This document shows positions 31,191 to 64,000 of a stretch of 64,000 nt of DNA, one piece after another. Within the stretch, counting starts at the first letter, position 1, and every line of letters starts with the position of its first letter. The notes beneath the pieces were generated by a model. That model was given only the letters and a program-made list of their open reading frames with translations. It searched no databases and was not told the origin of the DNA. A program made the position numbers and the translations under genes. Origin of the DNA: Dugong dugon (lineage: Eukaryota > Chordata > Mammalia > Sirenia > Dugongidae); the NCBI GenBank assembly GCA_030035585.1, contig CM057465.1, positions 5,431,501 through 5,495,500 on the forward strand, in the 5' to 3' direction.

Positions 31191-34097
31191 GCGCAAATGG
31201 CCTCCACCTGTGGATGACAACGTGTCAGACGTTCCCAAAAGTCCACATGCCCTTCCTGACTGGAGCTCAGAGCCGAACCTGAGCTGGCCTCCAGGGCCTG
31301 GCTGATGGAGGAGTGGGGAAGCGGCCTGGCCTGGCCTGGCCTGAGGACAGAGGGCCCATCAGGGGTCAGGGTGGTGCTGGGTGGAGCCCAGGGGAGGAGT
31401 AGGGCCTGTGGACAGAAGGAAGGCCCAGGTGTTTGGGACCAGGCCAGAGCTAGGAAGGAGCCTTACAGGTGTGAAGCTGAACCCTTCTGAGATCTGTGTC
31501 ACCGGGGGCGGGGGGGCAGCAAGGGCCCTGACCTGCTCCTGGCGAGACTGAGCGAGGAGGACGAGGCTTTCATTTTTGTAAGAGCAGAGAGCAGACATGT
31601 GAAGCATCTAGCGCAGGGCCCAGGACTAGTTTTTCATTTCCTCCCCTTCTCCTGATCAGCAGGGGTGGGGGTGGGATGCCCTGGGGGAGGGAGGGGGCAG
31701 CGCATGCCCTACTTTTTGGCCCCAGCCCCTTCTAGGCACCCTCAGCCTGCCCCAGTCCCGGAGTCCGATGCCCCCAGGAGCTGTGGAGTCCTGGGGCAGG
31801 CAGTGGGGAGAGGCCAGAGGTCCCAGCGGGCCCTAACGGTGGCCCTGGTCATCGGCTTCTGCCCTCAGGATCTCAGTCTACCTCCAAGGTGCCACCCAAC
31901 GGCCTTGCAAAATCGGGCTGTGGCCTAAGGGGACATGGGAGGCCGGCTGGGCCTGAAGGAGAAGCCTGGGGGAGGCTGGGGGCCAGAGGGGCAGCACTGG
32001 CTCGTGCCTCTCTCCTATCACCCCACTGGCATCAGTGGGGTTTCTGTATCATGGTCAGCCCCGGAGTGGGTCAGAGTGGGCACCCTGGGGTGCCCAGGGG
32101 GCCCAGTGCAGACTCAGTCCCAGGCATGAGGCCCAGTGCCCAGCAGTGAAGCCAGGAAACCTGAGCCCATGGAGGCCTGTGCCTCCCTCAGAGTTGGCAG
32201 AACAAAGGCAGCGTTTCAGCCCTGCCCCGTGCCCAGCTGGGCAGAGGGTCCCCAGGGCCCGCGGGGACACTATGGGCCTGTCTGGTCCCCAGCTGTGGTC
32301 TCCCTTCTAGCTGGGGCAGAGCAGGCCCCCGGCAGGGTCTGGCCTGGGGACACCCGCTGGGGCCCAGCCTGCCCACCCTGACTGCCTGGCCACTGGCCCT
32401 TCACCTCTGGGGCGCAGGTCTCCATCGGCTGCATGGGGACCACTGGAGACACCCGGCAGTGTTGAGAGGGGCTCACCCAGGGCTTGTGCTCAGTTACAGC
32501 CGGGGTCTGACCCCTCCAACCAGCAAGGAGCTCCCTGCTGGCAGAAGGAAGAATGGGCCCCAGGGTGTGGGGCACCCAGCAGGGAGGCCGGACCCAGGGA
32601 GGGGCCCAGGGGAGCGGGGGTGCTGCTTGAGGAGGGGAGGAGGCAGCTCCACAGACATGCCGTGTCCTCTCCGTCAGAGAACTCAGGCATCTCCCTTTGC
32701 CCTGCTGGCAGGACGCTCCAAGGGAGGCAGCTTCGCTTTGCCGTGCGGGAGGCCCTGGGAGACCCCGGCTTCTCTCAGGCTGCCCAGTGTGTGCAAGTGT
32801 GGGAGCAGGCCAGTGGGATGCGGTCACTTTCACGGCTCCTCGGACAGCTCTGTCCCTGCAGCCATGTCTCCCTGATCCAAGGAGTCTCTGACTTCTTGGG
32901 ACAGGGGACGGTAAGAGTCCTTTAATCCAGACGGGGTTCTACCCTTCACGGGCCCCACTGCAGAGGGGCCAGGACTGCTGCACTACAGCCTGTCACCCCA
33001 CATGGGCCCCCACCAGCCCCCGGCCCACAAAGCCTGTCAGGCCTGGCCTCTGTCTGCAGTTGCCACCACCATGCCTAGGCTCAAGGCCAGAGCTGCCCAG
33101 TGGCCCATGGCCTACCAACATCAGGCCCAAGGGGCCACCTACTGGCATGAAGTCCCCAGGGTGGCATCAGCCCTTCCTCCTGCCTGCAGAGCAGAGCCAC
33201 CGGCTGTCCTCACAGGAGGACCCGCTGTCTGGAGCGTACGCCACGACCGTGTGGCCCCCATCCTGATGCATGGTAAAAGCTCAGGGCACCTGGACACACT
33301 TCTCCCTGCCACTGCCCAGCTTCCAGACCAAGCGGAACATACCCCTCCTGCAGTGGTCAGGGGTCAGGCCCATCAGCCTTTCTGTCCTGGACCCTCTGTG
33401 TCCAGCCTCTTACTCTGCATTTCCTAACCCAGCCCTCCTCCCCGCCAGCCACCCAGCCCACGCCTCTCACCTTGTCTGTAGTTCACACAGCAGCCAGAGG
33501 GGTCTTTCCTCCAAACATAAAGCAGATCACAGCCCTCCTCTGCACCCGTCCCTTCCTAGGCCAATCCTCCCACTCGCCCAGCCCAGCGGAGCCCCGGGCC
33601 TGCTCCCACCACCCACCCCGCCCCGCCCCATTCCCAGCCTCCCTTGCAGCAGGGTGGGTTCTGGGGAGACAGGCCTGTCGGGCTGGGGCTGGGGCTCTGC
33701 GTGTTCGCGGTGTGTACGTGTGTGTGTGTGTGGAGTGTGCGTGCACATGGGCACCAGTGGTGGGCTGTGCCCCAAGGCCTCTGCTCCCCCATGCTTCTGC
33801 TGCTCCCCCTCCCCCAGTTAGCTGCCAGGCTAGAGGGAACGCGGCTGTGGGACATCAGGAGGCCGGTGGAGCCCTGTGACCTGCTCCCTGGAGGGCACCC
33901 GGCCCCGGGCATGGCCCTGCCTGCACCAGCAGAGCCCCGTTGTCACTGTCCTGATGGCTCTGAGCCCCGGGGAACATGGAGCAATGTGGTGGGAGGGGAC
34001 TTGTCCCCGGAACCCTGAGGGCAGGACGTCCCTCCCAGCAGGTGCTGGCCAGGTGGTCCTCAGGGTGGGCTGAAGGAGCTGCTGCCTCTGGTCGGTG
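31191..34097. other. Intergenic GC-rich sequence
   Basis: No exon, repeat family or conserved motif that I can name, apart from a short (gt)n at about 33718-33732. Confidence 0.4.
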
Positions 34098-34293
34098 GTG
34101 GTTGCTGTCGAGTTGATCCCAACTCATGGCAACCCCACATGTGCAGAGTAGACCTGCTCCACAGGGTTTCAATGACTGGGAACTTTCAGAAGCAGATCAC
34201 CAGGCCTGTCTTCTGAGGTGCCTCCAGGTGGGTTCAAACCATCATTTCAGCCAGCAGTCGAGTGCTTAACCGTCTGCGCCACCCAGAGGCTCC
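34098..34293 (-). mobile_element. AfroSINE, long variant
   Basis: ctgtcgagttgatcccaact ... cgtctgcgccacccagaggc on plus, antisense, in the intergenic region. Confidence 0.85.
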
Positions 34294-34826
34294 TGTCTCC
34301 AGTCGAGGGCCATCTAATCCAGAGACAGGGAAACCACTTGTAGTCCCCACAGGGCCTGCCTGAGGCCAGTGAGAGAAAGGGAGCCCTGCAGCTGAGCGCC
34401 TCGCCCAGGGCAGGGGCAGGTCCTTGGGTCCAGGACCCACACCTGGGTCCTCAGGGCACAGGCTACAGGAAGCCGGGGACAAGCACTGACCCTGCCCCCA
34501 CCCCAGAGTGGCAGGGAAGTGAAGGCAGTGGGTATGGACCAGCCATTGGTTGGGTGACCACTCACAGAAAGTGGACAGGGAGGCCCAGCTCTGTGTCTCC
34601 AAACTTCCCGCCCCCAACCCTGCTCCAGAGGCGCCTTTCAACCAGCTATGGCGAGCTGAGGTCACTCCAGGGTCACAGCCTGCCCCACTCGGCATGGTCA
34701 CTCAAAAGCCGGCTGGCTCATTCTCACCCACGAGGCCGCTCCCGCTGGGTCTCAGCGCCTACCCTGCCACCCTCCCCACCACAGCACACCCTCGCACCTC
34801 CCACGGGCTGATGTCCCAGTAAGCTC

Positions 34827-34977
34827 TGGGGAAGCAGGGGCACCCAGGGATCCCTCAGTGACAGGAGGCAGGGGAAGGGGTGCTGTACCCATAGATGCTG
34901 ACCTAGGGAAGTAGCGGCACCTAGGGATCCCTCAGTGACGGGGCAGGGAAGGGGCACTGTACCCGCAGGTGCTGACC
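34827..34977 (+). repeat. Tandem duplication of ~75 bp
   Basis: 34827-34903 and 34904-34977 share agggatccctcagtgac, gcagggaaggggc and gctgacc; about 85-90% identical by eye. Confidence 0.88.
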
Positions 34978-35117
34978 TGGGGTTGGCCTTCTCAGGTTAA
35001 GAACGTCATTCACCAGCCTGCCCCGCCGCAGCCCATCCCTGGAACCAAGGACTCCTCAGTCTGGTTTTCACACCACTGGCCTGCCTGGTGTCAGGCCCTC
35101 TGCAAGGGGCCACCCTT

Positions 35118-35258
35118 CAGGTGGGCCTTGGGGCCTGGGGACTGCAGTGCGGGCTGCCCTTCGGGGGGGGCCTCGGGGCCTGGGGACTGCAATGGGGGGG
35201 CTGCCGTTTAGGTGGGCCTGGGGACTACCAACAGGGGATGCCCCTCAGGTGGGCCTTG
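35118..35258 (+). repeat. G-rich ~50-bp tandem repeat
   Basis: ggtgggccttggggcctggg, gactgcagtg and gctgccctt recur three times with variation. Confidence 0.8.
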
Positions 35259-35629
35259 TCCTGCCCTCAGACACCCCAGGCATGACCTTGCCATGTTGGG
35301 ACTCAGAGCTTGAGGCCATCACACTCTGGATGGCAGGGTACATGGGGCAGACGTTCCACAGGTGGGGGCGTCAGCCCTGGGGCTCTCACGGGGGTGGCCA
35401 ATGCAGCTGCCCCACCTCCCTCCCAGGCCCTTCAGGTCCACGGAAGCACCTGGTCAGCCCAGGTGAGCGGAGGGGCGAGTGGTGGGCTCTGAACCTGGGG
35501 GAGAGACGGGGGTTCATCACACTCCTGTCCCACCCACCCCCTTTCCACAGTCAGACGGGAGGTCAGTGCTATGGCAGCTCCCCAAACGGTGCCCGCTGTG
35601 GGTCTCAGTCCTACCGGGGTCTGTCAGAC

Positions 35630-35977
35630 TCCACATGCCAGACATGATTTTATTCACCACCGTCCCACATCGGCCCACAGGCTGGCGGGTGGGAGCAGGC
35701 ATGAAGAGCACACTATAAACAGGGCTCTTGGAACAGACGCACCGGCCAGTAAACTCTTCAGGCTGAATTCCAGGTCAGAGAAGATAGGCCTGGCCTCCCG
35801 GGGTCCTCCCCGGGCTCCAGAGGCTCTTCGCAACCTTGGCCGGCCTGCCCAGGACTGGGGCGGCGATCCGGCCGGGCTTCTGTGGGTCGGGCAGCAACAG
35901 CCGTGCCCATCACGCCTGGCCCCAGCTCGCTCCCTCAGCTTGGCGGCGGCGGCGGCAGCGGGCAGCCCCGTGGCGGG
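35630..35977 (-). other. TRMU: TRMU 3' UTR with polyadenylation signal
   Basis: The region between the TGA and the AATAAA (minus strand, 35649-35654) is about 350 bp. It includes a short CCG-repeat run opposite ggcggcggcggcggcagcg at about 35942-35960. The cleavage position is estimated. Confidence 0.65.
35649..35654 (-). terminator. TRMU polyadenylation signal
   Basis: AATAAA on the minus strand (tttatt on plus) about 325 bp after the stop codon. It is the only such hexamer I noticed close downstream. Confidence 0.6.
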
Positions 35978-63499
<27,522 letters not shown>

Positions 63500-63705
63500 A
63501 CCAGTTGCCATGGAGTTGACTCTGACTCATGTGGACCCCATGTGTGCAGAGTAGAACTGTGCTCCATAGGGTCTTCAGTGGCTCAGTTTTCCGAAGAAGG
63601 TTGTCAGGGCTTTCTTCTGAGGAGCCTCTGGGTGGGCTCGAACTTCCAACCTTTCAGTTAGCAGCTGAGTTGATTAACCGTTAGTGCCACCCAGGGATTC
63701 CTTTA
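63500..63705 (-). mobile_element. AfroSINE, long variant
   Basis: cagttgccatggagttgact ... ccgttagtgccacccagggat, antisense to plus. Confidence 0.86.
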
Positions 63706-64000
63706 CTACAATAAACACTTAAACTGCTATTTGTTGGGGTTAGATGAGACTTTATGTTAAGATTTTTTGGCACAGGGAGTGGGTCACATGACTTCTCAGA
63801 TCTCCCTGAATCACTGACCCACGTCATCTTGCCTGGGCATCAAGCCTCTCCTTGCGGCAGCTCCCAGGGCAGGTGGCAGCCTTCACTTCCCTAACCGGAT
63901 TTAGCAACAGAGACATCACTAGGTTCAAGAAGGCACTGAAGACGCTTCTGGAAGGTGGCAAAGTAACAGAATGAGAGCCTAGGAGAGTGCTGGGATCCAG
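63706..64000. other. Window end, TRMU intron
   Basis: Nothing recognised. Confidence 0.35.

Noticed and set aside
31191-34097. Possible extra gene between CELSR1 and TRMU, from many medium open frames
   Set aside because: GC-rich sequence gives stop-poor frames on all strands; none has splice-consistent, recognisable protein content.

Overview
The window is vertebrate, specifically mammalian and almost certainly afrotherian (most likely elephant) nuclear DNA. Two spliced genes have mammalian exon/intron structure. The dominant interspersed repeats are AfroSINE-type tRNA-derived SINEs and an RTE/BovB-like LINE, whose combination points to Afrotheria. L1 and MaLR-type LTR sequences fill most of the rest. 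No bacterial-type genes, CRISPR arrays or structural RNA genes were seen.

Positions 1257-27595 (+ strand) hold the 3' end of CELSR1, an adhesion GPCR/seven-pass cadherin of planar cell polarity. Thirteen exons run from the GPS autoproteolysis motif through seven transmembrane helices to the cytoplasmic tail and 3' UTR. Its introns carry a G-rich minisatellite (6674-7351), GGAT arrays, a 600-bp GT-rich array (19505-20113) and a triplicated 61-bp unit. They also hold an old L1 with nested insertions (8400-10920) and several AfroSINEs.

Positions 27596-35629 are intergenic between the convergent genes. They contain an L1 ORF1 fragment, an AT-rich island, AfroSINEs, and a 377-bp palindromic hAT-like element inserted in an AfroSINE.

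Positions 35630-62677 (- strand) hold TRMU, the mitochondrial tRNA 2-thiouridylase. Nine exons cover the C-terminal ~335 codons; the first exons lie beyond base 64000. The CELSR1-TRMU tail-to-tail arrangement matches the human 22q13 order as I remember it. TRMU introns hold two large RTE copies (one ~3.2 kb, inside an L1 ORF1), a MaLR provirus-like element with a folded-back 5' LTR, a solo LTR and many SINEs. They also hold a duplicated copy of the penultimate TRMU exon whose coding sequence has expanded into an in-frame 21-bp heptad array.

The two genes act independently: CELSR1 at the plasma membrane in cell-cell polarity, TRMU in mitochondrial tRNA wobble-base thiolation. The most unusual structures are the TRMU exon-derived array, the inverted LTR, the hAT-like palindrome, an 80-bp near-perfect hairpin at 6434-6513, and several layers of datable nested transposition.
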